Positions 8,143 through 16,243 of a stretch of DNA of 26,752 nucleotides are shown in pieces. Origin of the DNA: Holosporales bacterium (lineage in GTDB: Bacteria > Pseudomonadota > Alphaproteobacteria > UBA3830 > JAIRMZ01). A program made the translations under genes and the position numbers. The notes below the pieces were generated by a model. That model made no database searches. It worked only from the letters and a program-made list of their open reading frames with translations, and was not told where the DNA came from. Every line of letters starts with the position of its first letter. Position 1 is the stretch's first letter. The DNA lies in the NCBI GenBank assembly GCA_031255325.1, contig JAIRST010000048.1:1-26752 (forward strand), given 5' to 3'.

Positions 8143-9153
8143 TCACCAAGTATTTTTCCAGGTGCGGGCGGTATCAAGCATGCGGCACGCAAATCCCCAT
8201 TCATTGTCGTACCATGCCATAACGCGGCACAGAGTTCCTTCTACCACTTGCGTGCTGAGCGAATCCACAGTAGCACTAACGCTTGTGTGATTAAAATCAA
8301 TCGAAACTAAAGGTTCATCCGAGACAGCCAAAATCCCCTTTAACATTCCTTCTGCTGCTTTCTGAAAGGCTGTATTAACTTTAGTCTCTGTTACAGATTG
8401 TCTTAATATAAATACACAATCGATCAAAGAAACGTTGGGTATTGGCACACGAATCGCTGTGCCATCTAGTTTTCCCTTCAGTTCCGGAATAACAAGTCCC
8501 ACCGCTTTTGCCGCCCCTGTAGATGTTGGAATCATGCTGATAGCAGCAGCACGCGCGCGACGAAAATCTTTGTGCGCGGTATCGACTATTCGTTGGTCTC
8601 CGGTATAGGCATGTATCGTCGTGACGTATCCTTTTTCTATTCCGAATGTTTCGTGCAAAATAGAGGCAATAGGGGCAAGGCAATTGGTTGTACAGGAGGC
8701 ATTCGAGACAATTTTGTGTTGAGCAGATAACCCCATATGGTTCACACCATAGACTGTTGTGTAATCAGCCTCTTGTCCTGGGGCAGAAATTAAGACATGA
8801 GAAGCCCCAGCCGCAAGATGGCGGGCAGCATCAGAGCGTTTTGTAAAACGCCCCGTACATTCAAAAACAATATCAACAGCATGAGCCTTCCAGGGCAACT
8901 CTTCAGGGTTGGTAGAGGTCGTGAATGCAATAGAAGATCCGTCAACGCATAGGGTATGGGCATCTTTTAACTGCACATCAGCCCGCAAAGTTCCATGAAC
9001 AGAATCATGTTTCAGTAAAAAAACCGCTTCTTCTAGAGAAATAAGGTCGTTAATAGCAACAACCTCTATGTCCGTACAATGGGTTTCTTTGAGGACGCGC
9101 AAAACAAGACGCCCAATACGCCCAAATCCGTTAATGGCAATGCGCAACGTCAT
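8143..9153 (-). CDS. gap: Glyceraldehyde-3-phosphate dehydrogenase (type I)
   Basis: 336-residue NAD-dependent glycolytic/gluconeogenic enzyme. The N-terminus RIAINGFGRIGR is the dinucleotide-binding loop. Asp36 in AINDL fits NAD rather than NADP preference. The catalytic cysteine is Cys154 in SNASCTTNCLAP, with His181 in TIHAYTGDQ. The C-terminal WYDNEWGFACRM is typical. Its ATG overlaps the transketolase stop (ATGA), so the two are translationally coupled in the order tkt-gap. In many alphaproteobacteria phosphoglycerate kinase follows gap. Here the next gene is an unrelated hydrolase after about 215 bp, so pgk must lie elsewhere or be missing. Confidence 0.95.
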   Translation of the reverse strand: MTLRIAINGFGRIGRLVLRVLKETHCTDIEVVAINDLISLEEAVFLLKHDSVHGTLRADVQLKDAHTLCVDGSSIAFTTSTNPEELPWKAHAVDIVFECTGRFTKRSDAARHLAAGASHVLISAPGQEADYTTVYGVNHMGLSAQHKIVSNASCTTNCLAPIASILHETFGIEKGYVTTIHAYTGDQRIVDTAHKDFRRARAAAISMIPTSTGAAKAVGLVIPELKGKLDGTAIRVPIPNVSLIDCVFILRQSVTETKVNTAFQKAAEGMLKGILAVSDEPLVSIDFNHTSVSATVDSLSTQVVEGTLCRVMAWYDNEWGFACRMLDTARTWKNTW

Positions 9154-11156
9154 TTATCATTTCCTTTTTTCTTGATCATTTCAATGACTTTCGTTTGAAC
9201 AGCTTCCGGTGTCAAACCGAAAAATTGAAACAAATCTTCTGCTTTCCCCGAAGAGCCAAATCGATCTACTCCAAAAGCCTGTCCTTTTTTTCCTATATAC
9301 TTTTCCCATCCAAAAGTAGAGCCTGCCTCGATGCTGACACGAACAGATGTAAAGCCTAAAACTTTTTGCTTATACCCAGAATCTTGCTGCTCAAAAAGTT
9401 CCCAACAAGGTAAAGAGACAACAGCGCCTTGAAATCCTTGCGCATTGAGAAGTTTTTTGGCTTGAACAGCAATGGAAACTTCTGAACCTGTTGCTAGCAG
9501 AGTAAATTGGCGTTCTGGAGTATCCTCTTCCAGGATGTACCCCCCTAAAGCTGCATAATTTGCGTTCCATTTAGTTTTGGACCGCACAAGAGGAACGTGT
9601 TGACGGGTAAGGAGCAGGGCAGAAGGGTTGTCGCAACATTTTAAGGCACACTCCCAGCACTCGTACGTCTCTATAGCATCCGCTGGACGAAAAACAAAAA
9701 GGTTAGGAATAAGGCGTAAGCTCATCAGGTGCTCAATGGGCTGATGGGTAGGACCATCTTCTCCAAGCCCAATGGAGTCATGCGTAAAAAGATAGATAAC
9801 ATGTAACTTCATCATAGCACTTAAGCGCAACGCAGGACGCATATAATCACTGAAAGCAAGAAAAGTTCCTCCATAGGGGATAGTGTTCCCATACAACGCT
9901 AACCCATTCATAAACGCCGCCATACCATGCTCTCGAACACCATAATGGAGATATCGTCCATGCGGTGTTTCCGCCATAAAAGGTACTATTCCAGAAATTT
10001 TTGTGTTAGTAGAAGGCGTTAAATCTGCCGATCCCCCTATAAGAGCAGGGCATAACGGTACTATCGATTCCAGGACACGATGAGAGTTCATACGCGTAGC
10101 ACATGGTATAGGGGTATGAAAAGCTTCTTCTTTAAGCTTTTCTAAAGCATCGAATACAATAGAAGGAACAGAACACGTTTTTCGTGAATGGCAAGAAGAG
10201 CGTATTGTGTTCCCAAGATTGTACGATTTTTCATTCCGTTGTCTCATAGAACGCCACGCTTTCAAAATGTCTTTTGGAATATCGAAGGGCGCATAAGGCC
10301 AGTTAAGTGCTTTTTGCATACGACATCGCTCTTCTGCACCGATAGGAGTCCCATGTATATGGGCTGTTCCAGCAAAAGTCGGAGACCCATGCCCAATTTC
10401 CGTACGACACCGAATCAAAGATGGCCTAGGATCCGAAAGGGCTTCACAAATTCCGTCATAAATCTCGGTGTATGTATGACCATCAACTGTACGTACATGC
10501 CAATTTTCTGCGACAAAATAGGCGGTTATGTCGCTTGTACGGGATAAATGCGTTGGTCCATCAACCGTAATATTATTATCGTCAAAAAGAACAATCAAAG
10601 ACCCCAGTCGTAAATGACCAGCAAGAGAGATTGCTTCGTAAGAAATTCCCTCCATTAGATCGCCATCTCCTACAAGTACATAGGTCTTGTGAAGGTTCGC
10701 TGAGGCAAGAGCACAGTGCTGCGTAGCGGCAGCACACAAACCAACAGCGGCCGCCAGCCCTTGCCCGAGAGGCCCTGTAGTCATCTCAATGCCTTCAAGT
10801 GTGCCATATTCAGGATGTCCGGCTGTTTTTGCATGTATTTGGCGGAAGTTCTTCAAATCTTGCAGTGTGGGGTGTGCATACCCTAGAAAATATAGCAAGC
10901 TATAGAGGAGGGCGGATCCATGACCACTCGAAAAAATCAAACGATCCCGATCAGGCCAACGAGGATCCTGTGGGAAAAACTTGAGAAAGTCTCGGCACAA
11001 TACTGTGACAACATCCGCCATTCCTAAAGGCATACCTGGATGACCAGAGTGTGCTTTTTCTATTACATCTATCGAAAGAAAACGTAACGCTGTCGCAAGG
11101 ATCTGTAGATCCGAAGAACCTCTTTTTTCCACGGGCACTCTATTGCAATGGTTCAT
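9150..11156 (-). CDS. tkt: Transketolase
   Basis: Thiamine-diphosphate enzyme moving two-carbon units between sugar phosphates in the pentose phosphate pathway. The N-terminal signature HSGHPGMPLGMAD, GHGSALLYSLLY, and the ThDP/Mg motif GDGDLMEG...NN are present. The pyrimidine-binding domain follows (GVREHGMAAFMNGLAL, FLAFSDYMRPALRLSAMM, THDSIGLGEDGPTHQPIEHL), then a C-terminal domain. An earlier in-frame ATG at 11186 would add ten residues (678 aa), but it has no ribosome binding site. The ATG at 11156 has AGAG upstream and gives 668 residues, closer to the family norm. A good -10 box (TATACT, minus strand, 11257-11262) lies upstream, but the -35 is unclear. gap overlaps its stop. Confidence 0.94.
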   Translation of the reverse strand: MNHCNRVPVEKRGSSDLQILATALRFLSIDVIEKAHSGHPGMPLGMADVVTVLCRDFLKFFPQDPRWPDRDRLIFSSGHGSALLYSLLYFLGYAHPTLQDLKNFRQIHAKTAGHPEYGTLEGIEMTTGPLGQGLAAAVGLCAAATQHCALASANLHKTYVLVGDGDLMEGISYEAISLAGHLRLGSLIVLFDDNNITVDGPTHLSRTSDITAYFVAENWHVRTVDGHTYTEIYDGICEALSDPRPSLIRCRTEIGHGSPTFAGTAHIHGTPIGAEERCRMQKALNWPYAPFDIPKDILKAWRSMRQRNEKSYNLGNTIRSSCHSRKTCSVPSIVFDALEKLKEEAFHTPIPCATRMNSHRVLESIVPLCPALIGGSADLTPSTNTKISGIVPFMAETPHGRYLHYGVREHGMAAFMNGLALYGNTIPYGGTFLAFSDYMRPALRLSAMMKLHVIYLFTHDSIGLGEDGPTHQPIEHLMSLRLIPNLFVFRPADAIETYECWECALKCCDNPSALLLTRQHVPLVRSKTKWNANYAALGGYILEEDTPERQFTLLATGSEVSIAVQAKKLLNAQGFQGAVVSLPCWELFEQQDSGYKQKVLGFTSVRVSIEAGSTFGWEKYIGKKGQAFGVDRFGSSGKAEDLFQFFGLTPEAVQTKVIEMIKKKGNDK

Positions 11157-11370
11157 GATCTCTAAGAAACAAAATCTAACATGCAAGATTATGATAGGAA
11201 CGCTTTCCGGGCAATTTCTTTGAATCCCCTAAACGCATGTTAGGATGTTGAGATTGAGTATAATTTTCTATTATGTCAGCAACTCCAACTTCTGCAATCT
11301 AAAAGATGCACTAAAAACAAAATTGCTAATCTTTTCTTTCTCTGAAGGCATCCCCATAAAACAGACACAG

Positions 11371-11402
11371 AAAAACTGAAGACTCAGTTTAATGCTGAGT
11401 CT
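11371..11402 (-). terminator. Rho-independent terminator of the HU gene
   Basis: On the minus strand, about 20 bases past the HU stop, AGACTCAG and CTGAGTCT form a perfect 8-bp stem with a 7-base loop. They are followed by TCAG and five T. The position and orientation fit termination of the HU transcript and isolate it from tkt. Confidence 0.7.
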
Positions 11403-11422
11403 CCAAGCCCCATCACAAAAAC

Positions 11423-11695
11423 TCAAGAAAGGGCATCTTTCAAAGATTTCCCAGGCTTAAATTTTGGCTGTAGTGAAGCAGGGATAGAAATTTCTTCACC
11501 TGTGCGTGGATTTCGGCCTTTTGTAGCAGCTCTCTTAGATACATAAAACGTGCCAAATCCCACAAGGCGAACCTCTTCCTTTTTCTTCAAGGCAACACCA
11601 ATCGCTCCGATAAAGGCATCAACAGAACGTCCCGCATCAACTTTTGTTAAACCAGCTGACTCAGCCACAAAAGCAATTAAATCATTTTTATTCAC
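11423..11695 (-). CDS. hup: HU family DNA-binding protein
   Basis: 90-residue histone-like protein that bends and compacts DNA as a dimer in the nucleoid. Full family length. It has the N-terminal helices (MNKNDLIAFVAESAGLTK), the RLVGFGTFYVSKRAA beta segment, the GRNPRTGEEISIPAS arm tip with the minor-groove-inserting proline, and KFKPGKSLKDALS at the end. It starts at GTG 11695 with GAGGAGA upstream, a strong ribosome binding site. It has its own promoter (11741-11769) and terminator (11371-11402), so it is a single-gene transcript. IHF subunits share the fold, but the arm and C-terminus look HU-like. Confidence 0.95.
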   Translation of the reverse strand: MNKNDLIAFVAESAGLTKVDAGRSVDAFIGAIGVALKKKEEVRLVGFGTFYVSKRAATKGRNPRTGEEISIPASLQPKFKPGKSLKDALS

Positions 11696-11740
11696 AAAAT
11701 ACTCTCCTCAAAATATCTCTTACCCAGGACCAACGAAACA

Positions 11741-11769
11741 CTCTAAGCGAGCAAAAGAGAAAACGTCAA
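11741..11769 (-). promoter_or_regulatory. Sigma-70-type promoter for the HU gene
   Basis: The minus strand reads TTGACG (11769-11764), a 17-base spacer, then TTAGAG (11746-11741); shifting one base gives TAGAGT. A start of transcription near 11735 would leave a leader of about 40 bases before the GTG at 11695. The -35 matches five of six consensus bases; the -10 is weaker. Confidence 0.5.
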
Positions 11770-12076
11770 TCCTTTTTGTGGTGTTGAGGGAAGAAGATTC
11801 CTTACTGTGCGATCAAGATAAAATTCGCCTGGATGAAGCTTTTAACAATAAGTATATTAAGTGTTAACCCCCAATAATTCCTAATGTATGGACTCTTTCT
11901 TTGATCTATATAGAACGGGCAAGGCTATGACATTTTTCTTAAGGAAGAAAGATCCTCTTCTCTGGCTTAATAAACATTTCGAATCCTCAGTACTTCAAAA
12001 TTCTGTATGTTCGTTTATGGCTTCGTTTAAAATTTTTCATAGAACAACAACGCGTTTCTGTAAAAGTTTTATGTGC
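11770..12076. other. Non-coding stretch between the HU promoter and cutA
   Basis: No gene is supported here. The stretch is AT-rich. A plus-strand open frame from 11888 extends antisense into cutA and shows no recognisable protein features or ribosome binding site. No terminator hairpin for the rnhA/cutA unit was found, and no tRNA. Confidence 0.4.
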
Positions 12077-12391
12077 TTAACCTTGAGCAAGGGTACGTGC
12101 CATCCAATCAACAAAATGTCCATTTCCATTAGCTCCCCAAGATAAAATAGCAGGGGTATCATATTCATGGAGTTCAAGAGCACGTCGACTTAGGTTTTCT
12201 ACACGATCGGATGGGGTTTTAGCCAAAAGAACGTATTCTTGCACCTCTGTAAGGGTAGTTTCCTTGTATATGGATAGAATAGGCCCAATAATATTGATGC
12301 ATGCGGCCAAACGCTCTTCAACTAGAAGACGGCCGATAGCTTGCGCCATCGTTAAATTTGGACACGTAATATAGACTACAGAAAAATCCAT
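12077..12391 (-). CDS. cutA: Divalent-cation tolerance protein CutA
   Basis: 104-residue protein of the CutA1 family, small trimeric ferredoxin-like proteins related in fold to PII and linked to copper tolerance in E. coli; the true function is unsettled. Family landmarks are VYITCPNLTMAQAIGRLLVEERLAACINIIGPILSIY, with the conserved AAC-N segment, then a later ILSW. An upstream in-frame ATG at 12436 would add 15 residues. I prefer 12391 because AAGGA lies just before it and the family begins here. It follows rnhA on the same strand after about 95 bp from this start and is probably co-transcribed. Confidence 0.88.
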   Translation of the reverse strand: MDFSVVYITCPNLTMAQAIGRLLVEERLAACINIIGPILSIYKETTLTEVQEYVLLAKTPSDRVENLSRRALELHEYDTPAILSWGANGNGHFVDWMARTLAQG

Positions 12392-12486
12392 CTTTTCCTT
12401 ATTTATCACTCTTTCCTTTAGTTCTTGAGCCCTCAAAAAGCACGAAAAATATGCAACAACCTTAAAAAAAGATATACTACAAAAAC

Positions 12487-12945
12487 TTAAGAAGGCGTTT
12501 GCATGGCTAAGCTAATGATAGCGGTGCGCGCCAGCTGATCTGCTTGTTCGTTTTCGGGATGCCCTGCATGTCCTTCGACCCATGACCAGGTCACCTGCAA
12601 AGATGCGCATAAAGTATCTAACTGAATCCATAAATCCTTATTTTTAACAGGAGTTTTGGCGGATGTCTGCCAATTACGCGCTTTCCAAGTATTCAGCCAC
12701 GAAGTAATACCCCTTTGCAGGTACTGACTGTCGGTAAAAATATGCACACATGCTCCAGGTTTTAGCGTTTTTAAAGCTTCGATTGCTGCCATCAGCTCCA
12801 TACGGTTGTTCGTTGTCGCAAGCTCGGCTCCTGATATTTCTTGCTTTCCTATATCTGAACAAATAATAGCTGCCCATCCTCCAGGACCAGGATTCCCGCT
12901 GCAAGCTCCATCTGTAAAAATTGTAAATTGTTGCTTGTTTGGCAC
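12487..12945 (-). CDS. rnhA: Ribonuclease HI
   Basis: Cytoplasmic endonuclease that cuts the RNA strand of RNA-DNA hybrids (R-loops, primer remnants). All catalytic residues are visible and match E. coli RNase HI order. Counting from an upstream TTG at 12960, they are D17 (FTDGACSGNPGPGGWA), E55 (NNRMEL), D77 (FTDSQYL), H131 (GHAGHPENE) and D141 (EQADQLA). I choose the GTG at 12945 (152 residues) because GAGAGGA sits just upstream, while the TTG has no such site. The gene is divergent from dnaK, with about 150 bp between starts, and is followed by cutA. Confidence 0.94.
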   Translation of the reverse strand: MPNKQQFTIFTDGACSGNPGPGGWAAIICSDIGKQEISGAELATTNNRMELMAAIEALKTLKPGACVHIFTDSQYLQRGITSWLNTWKARNWQTSAKTPVKNKDLWIQLDTLCASLQVTWSWVEGHAGHPENEQADQLARTAIISLAMQTPS

Positions 12946-12968
12946 TTTTCCTCTCTGCAAAAAATCCT

Positions 12969-12996
12969 CTTGATTTTTTATTAAGATATGCTATTT
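12969..12996 (+). promoter_or_regulatory. Putative heat-shock (RpoH-type) promoter of dnaK
   Basis: CTTG (12969-12972), a 17-base spacer and GCTATTT (12990-12996) match the alphaproteobacterial heat-shock consensus CTTG-N17/18-CYTATNT at all but one position. The same bases can be read as a weak sigma-70 promoter (TTGATT-N16-TATTTT). Transcription would start near 13003, leaving a leader of about 90 bases before dnaK. The leader contains a short GGTT/AACC hairpin but nothing like a CIRCE element. Confidence 0.5.
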
Positions 12997-13096
12997 TTCA
13001 AATTATCGCTATGGGTTTTTCAACCTACATGAGATATGGGTGGGGTGCCTAATGGGGCCTCGTTGTTTAGTGTCTGCTTAAAGAAAGGGACGAAAT

Positions 13097-15013
13097 ATGT
13101 CTAAAGTTATCGGTATTGATCTTGGGACAACGAATTCTTGTGTTGCTGTCATGGAAGGGCGGGAGCCTCGTGTCGTTGAAAATGCAGAAGGAGCGCGTAC
13201 CACGCCTTCAATGGTTGCTTTTCAAGAATCAGGAGAACGGCTTATTGGCCAAGCGGCCAAGCGGCAAGCTGTAACAAATCCAGAAAATACATTTTATGCC
13301 ATCAAGCGCTTGATTGGACGGCGGTATGACGATGGTCTTCTAAAGAAGTACCAAACACCGTACAAAATTGTCGCAGCAAAAAATGGTGATGCCTACGTTG
13401 ATGCGCGAGGGACAGATTATAGCCCAAGTCAAATTAGTGCGTTTATCTTGCAAAAAATGAAAGAAACAGCAGAGCATTTCTTGGGAGAAAAAGTAACGCA
13501 AGCTGTTATCACAGTGCCTGCTTATTTCAATGATGCGCAGCGTCAAGCAACTCGTGACGCAGGGCAAATTGCAGGTCTTGAGGTTTTGCGTATTATCAAT
13601 GAACCAACGGCTGCGGCACTAGCTTATGGCCTTGATAAAAAGGGAAGTGGTGTCATTGCTGTCTATGACCTTGGAGGAGGAACTTTTGACGTCTCTATTT
13701 TAGAAATTGGAGATGGTGTTTTCGAGGTTAAGTCCACCAATGGAGACACCTTTTTAGGTGGAGAGGATTTTGATAAAAGGCTCATCGATTTTCTTGCTGA
13801 TGAATTTAAGAAAGATGCAGGAATTGATTTACGTCAAGATCGTTTAGCCTTACAGCGTTTAAAAGAAGCAGCGGAAAAAGCAAAAATAGAACTTTCTTCT
13901 GCTTTGGAAACAGAAGTGAATCTACCCTTTATTACGGCAGATGCGAGTGGACCAAAGCACTTAACCGTAAAGATTACTCGGGCGAAATTTGAGGCTTTGG
14001 TTGAAGATTTAATACAGAGGACAATCGAACCCTGCAAAAAAGCGCTCAGTGACGCGAATATCGGCATTAAAGATATTTCAGAGATTGTTCTCGTCGGAGG
14101 CATGACACGTATGCCACGTGTTATCGAAGCGGTAAAGACATTCTTTGGGCGCGATCCACATCGTGGAGTTAATCCGGACGAAGTAGTAGCCGTTGGTGCT
14201 GCTATCCAAGGAGGAGTTTTAAAAGGGGATGTCAAAGATGTGCTCCTTTTAGATGTAACGCCCTTGTCTTTGGGGATTGAAACGCTCGGTGGAGTGTTCA
14301 CGCGTCTTATCGATAGAAATACAACGATTCCGACAAAGAAGAGTCAGATTTTCTCGACGGCAGAAGATAGTCAAACAGCTGTGACTATTCGCGTGTTTCA
14401 AGGTGAGCGTGAAATGGCTGCAGACAATAAGCTTTTGGGGCAATTTAACCTAGAAGAAATTCCGCCAGCACCACGTGGTATGCCGCAAATCGAAGTGACG
14501 TTTGATATTGATGCGAATGGTATGGTGCATGTTTCTGCTAAAGATAAAGCGACAAATAAAGAGCAAACGATCCGTATCCAGCCATCTGGTGGGCTTTCCA
14601 AAGAAGACATCGAGCGTATGGTGAAAGATGCTGAAGCCCACGCCGATGAAGATCGTAAGCGCAAAGAGTTTGTTGAGGTACGCAATCAAGCAGATCAGCT
14701 TGTGCATGCCACTGAGCAGTCTCTTTCTAAGTATGGGGATAAAATATCAGCTGAAGAGAAATCTGCTATCGAAACAGCTGTTGCTGACCTAAAATCCAAT
14801 TTGGAATCTGAAGATCCAGAAACGATCAAAACGAAAATCAATGCTCTTTCTTCTGCCTCTATGAAGCTTGGGGAAGCCGCTTATAAGGCGGCTCAGGAAG
14901 AAGCGCCTTCTTCTGAAGCAACATCTTCTGCGAAAACTTCTGACGAATCTGGGTTAAAGCCTGCAGACGTCGTGGACGCTTCTTTTAAAGAAGTTAAAGA
15001 AGATGGTAAATAA
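13097..15013 (+). CDS. dnaK: Molecular chaperone DnaK (Hsp70)
   Basis: 638-residue ATP-driven chaperone, full length. The nucleotide-binding domain carries all three Hsp70 signatures: IGIDLGTTNSCVAVMEG at the start, VYDLGGGTFDVSIL in the middle, and IVLVGGMTRMPRVIEAV near residues 330-346. The VLLLDVTPLSLGIETLGG linker leads into the substrate-binding beta domain. A helical lid and an acidic tail ending in KPADVVDASFKEVKEDGK follow, typical of proteobacterial DnaK. ATG 13097 has AAAGGGA upstream. dnaJ follows by 54 bp and an RluC-like gene overlaps dnaJ's end, forming one likely heat-inducible unit. grpE is not adjacent. Confidence 0.98.
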   Translation: MSKVIGIDLGTTNSCVAVMEGREPRVVENAEGARTTPSMVAFQESGERLIGQAAKRQAVTNPENTFYAIKRLIGRRYDDGLLKKYQTPYKIVAAKNGDAYVDARGTDYSPSQISAFILQKMKETAEHFLGEKVTQAVITVPAYFNDAQRQATRDAGQIAGLEVLRIINEPTAAALAYGLDKKGSGVIAVYDLGGGTFDVSILEIGDGVFEVKSTNGDTFLGGEDFDKRLIDFLADEFKKDAGIDLRQDRLALQRLKEAAEKAKIELSSALETEVNLPFITADASGPKHLTVKITRAKFEALVEDLIQRTIEPCKKALSDANIGIKDISEIVLVGGMTRMPRVIEAVKTFFGRDPHRGVNPDEVVAVGAAIQGGVLKGDVKDVLLLDVTPLSLGIETLGGVFTRLIDRNTTIPTKKSQIFSTAEDSQTAVTIRVFQGEREMAADNKLLGQFNLEEIPPAPRGMPQIEVTFDIDANGMVHVSAKDKATNKEQTIRIQPSGGLSKEDIERMVKDAEAHADEDRKRKEFVEVRNQADQLVHATEQSLSKYGDKISAEEKSAIETAVADLKSNLESEDPETIKTKINALSSASMKLGEAAYKAAQEEAPSSEATSSAKTSDESGLKPADVVDASFKEVKEDGK

Positions 15014-15023
15014 TCTACTTATC

Positions 15024-15043
15024 AGGTGGGTATGTTCCCCCCT
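15024..15043 (+). terminator. Weak hairpin between dnaK and dnaJ
   Basis: AGGTGGG and CCCCCCT form a 7-base stem with one mismatch around a 6-base loop, followed by ATTTT. It may be a leaky terminator or an mRNA-stabilising structure that lowers dnaJ relative to dnaK. The T run is poor, so termination is uncertain. Confidence 0.3.
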
Positions 15044-15067
15044 ATTTTCCATTAAGGGCTTTATTAC

Positions 15068-16243
15068 ATGGCAAAAGACTATTATGCGATTTTAGGCGTT
15101 TCGCGTTCCGCTTCTCAAGACGAGCTTAAAAAGGCATTTCGCAAATTAGCAGTAAAATATCACCCCGATAAAAATTCCGGGGATAAGGTAGCAGAGCAGA
15201 AATTTAAAGAGATTAATGAAGCCTATGACATCCTAAAGGATGAGCAGAAACGGGCTGCGTATGACCGTTTTGGCGAAGCTGCTTTCCAGGGCGGGAATGG
15301 ATTCAACCCCGGGGCCCAAGAGGGAGGGTTTAGCTTTAATATGGGAGGTGGGGCTTTTTCGGATATTTTTGAAGAAATCTTTTCCGGAGGCCCTACACGT
15401 GGACACACTTCCCGTCAAGACACACGTATGCGTGGAGCAGATTTGCGTCATGATGTTCGGCTAACGCTTGAGGAAGCTTTTCAGGGAAAATCAGTACGTT
15501 TGAAATTGCGTGTCCCTATCGCTTGTGCCACGTGCAAAGGAACAGGAGCAGAAGGAGGAGCCCAACCTGCCACTTGTGCCGCTTGTCGGGGGACAGGAGC
15601 GGTCCGCTTTACACAAGGTTTTTTTACAGTGGAACGTACATGCACGCAATGCGGTGGGGCAGGCCAGACAATCGAAAGGAAATGCCCAAAGTGTCGTGGA
15701 GAAGGACGTATCCATCAAGAACGTACTCTTGAGACTTTGATTCCTGCGGGGATAGAGGATGGTGCCCGTATTCGATTGTCCGGCGAAGGAGAAGCTGGTG
15801 TACGTGGCGGGCCGTCAGGAGATTTATATATTTTTGTGCAAATTACTTCCCATCGTTTATTTCAACGTGAAGGAAATGCTTTGCACTGCACGGCGCCTTT
15901 AAAAATGACGACGGCTGCTCTTTCGGGAACGCTAGAAGTGCCCACAATCGATGGCACGAAGGCGCAGGTTTCTATCCCTCAAGGGACACAGTCAGGACAA
16001 ACATTCCGTCTAAAAGGGAAAGGAATGACGGCTGTGCGCAGTAGTTCGCGTGGCGACATGTTTGTGCATGTTCAGGTAGAAACACCGGTACATCTGACAA
16101 ATAAGCAGAAAGAATTACTTGAAGCCTTTGAAAAAGAAGGGGACTCCAGTAAAACGAATCCACAATCCGAAGGATTTTTCGCGCGTATCCGGGATTTCTG
16201 GCAAGAACTCTGTGACACGTCAAAAGAAAATGGAGAATATTGA
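15068..16243 (+). CDS. dnaJ: Co-chaperone DnaJ (type I Hsp40)
   Basis: 391-residue partner that delivers clients to DnaK and triggers its ATPase. The J domain spans residues 1 to about 70 with the HPD tripeptide at 32-34. A Gly/Phe-rich linker (about 72-110) follows, then four zinc-binding repeats CATCKGTG (153-160), CAACRGTG (170-177), CTQCGGAG (192-199) and CPKCRGEG (206-213). The C-terminal substrate-binding and dimerisation domain completes it. ATG 15068 has AAGGG upstream. It lies 54 bp after dnaK, and the downstream pseudouridine synthase starts inside its last codons. Confidence 0.97.
   Translation: MAKDYYAILGVSRSASQDELKKAFRKLAVKYHPDKNSGDKVAEQKFKEINEAYDILKDEQKRAAYDRFGEAAFQGGNGFNPGAQEGGFSFNMGGGAFSDIFEEIFSGGPTRGHTSRQDTRMRGADLRHDVRLTLEEAFQGKSVRLKLRVPIACATCKGTGAEGGAQPATCAACRGTGAVRFTQGFFTVERTCTQCGGAGQTIERKCPKCRGEGRIHQERTLETLIPAGIEDGARIRLSGEGEAGVRGGPSGDLYIFVQITSHRLFQREGNALHCTAPLKMTTAALSGTLEVPTIDGTKAQVSIPQGTQSGQTFRLKGKGMTAVRSSSRGDMFVHVQVETPVHLTNKQKELLEAFEKEGDSSKTNPQSEGFFARIRDFWQELCDTSKENGEY

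Noticed and set aside
7929..8204. A 91-codon minus-strand open frame between gap and the hydrolase
   Set aside because: It begins inside gap in another frame, has no ribosome binding site and no family resemblance.
11888..12145. An 85-codon plus-strand open frame before cutA
   Set aside because: It runs antisense into cutA, has no convincing start signal and a biased, unstructured composition.
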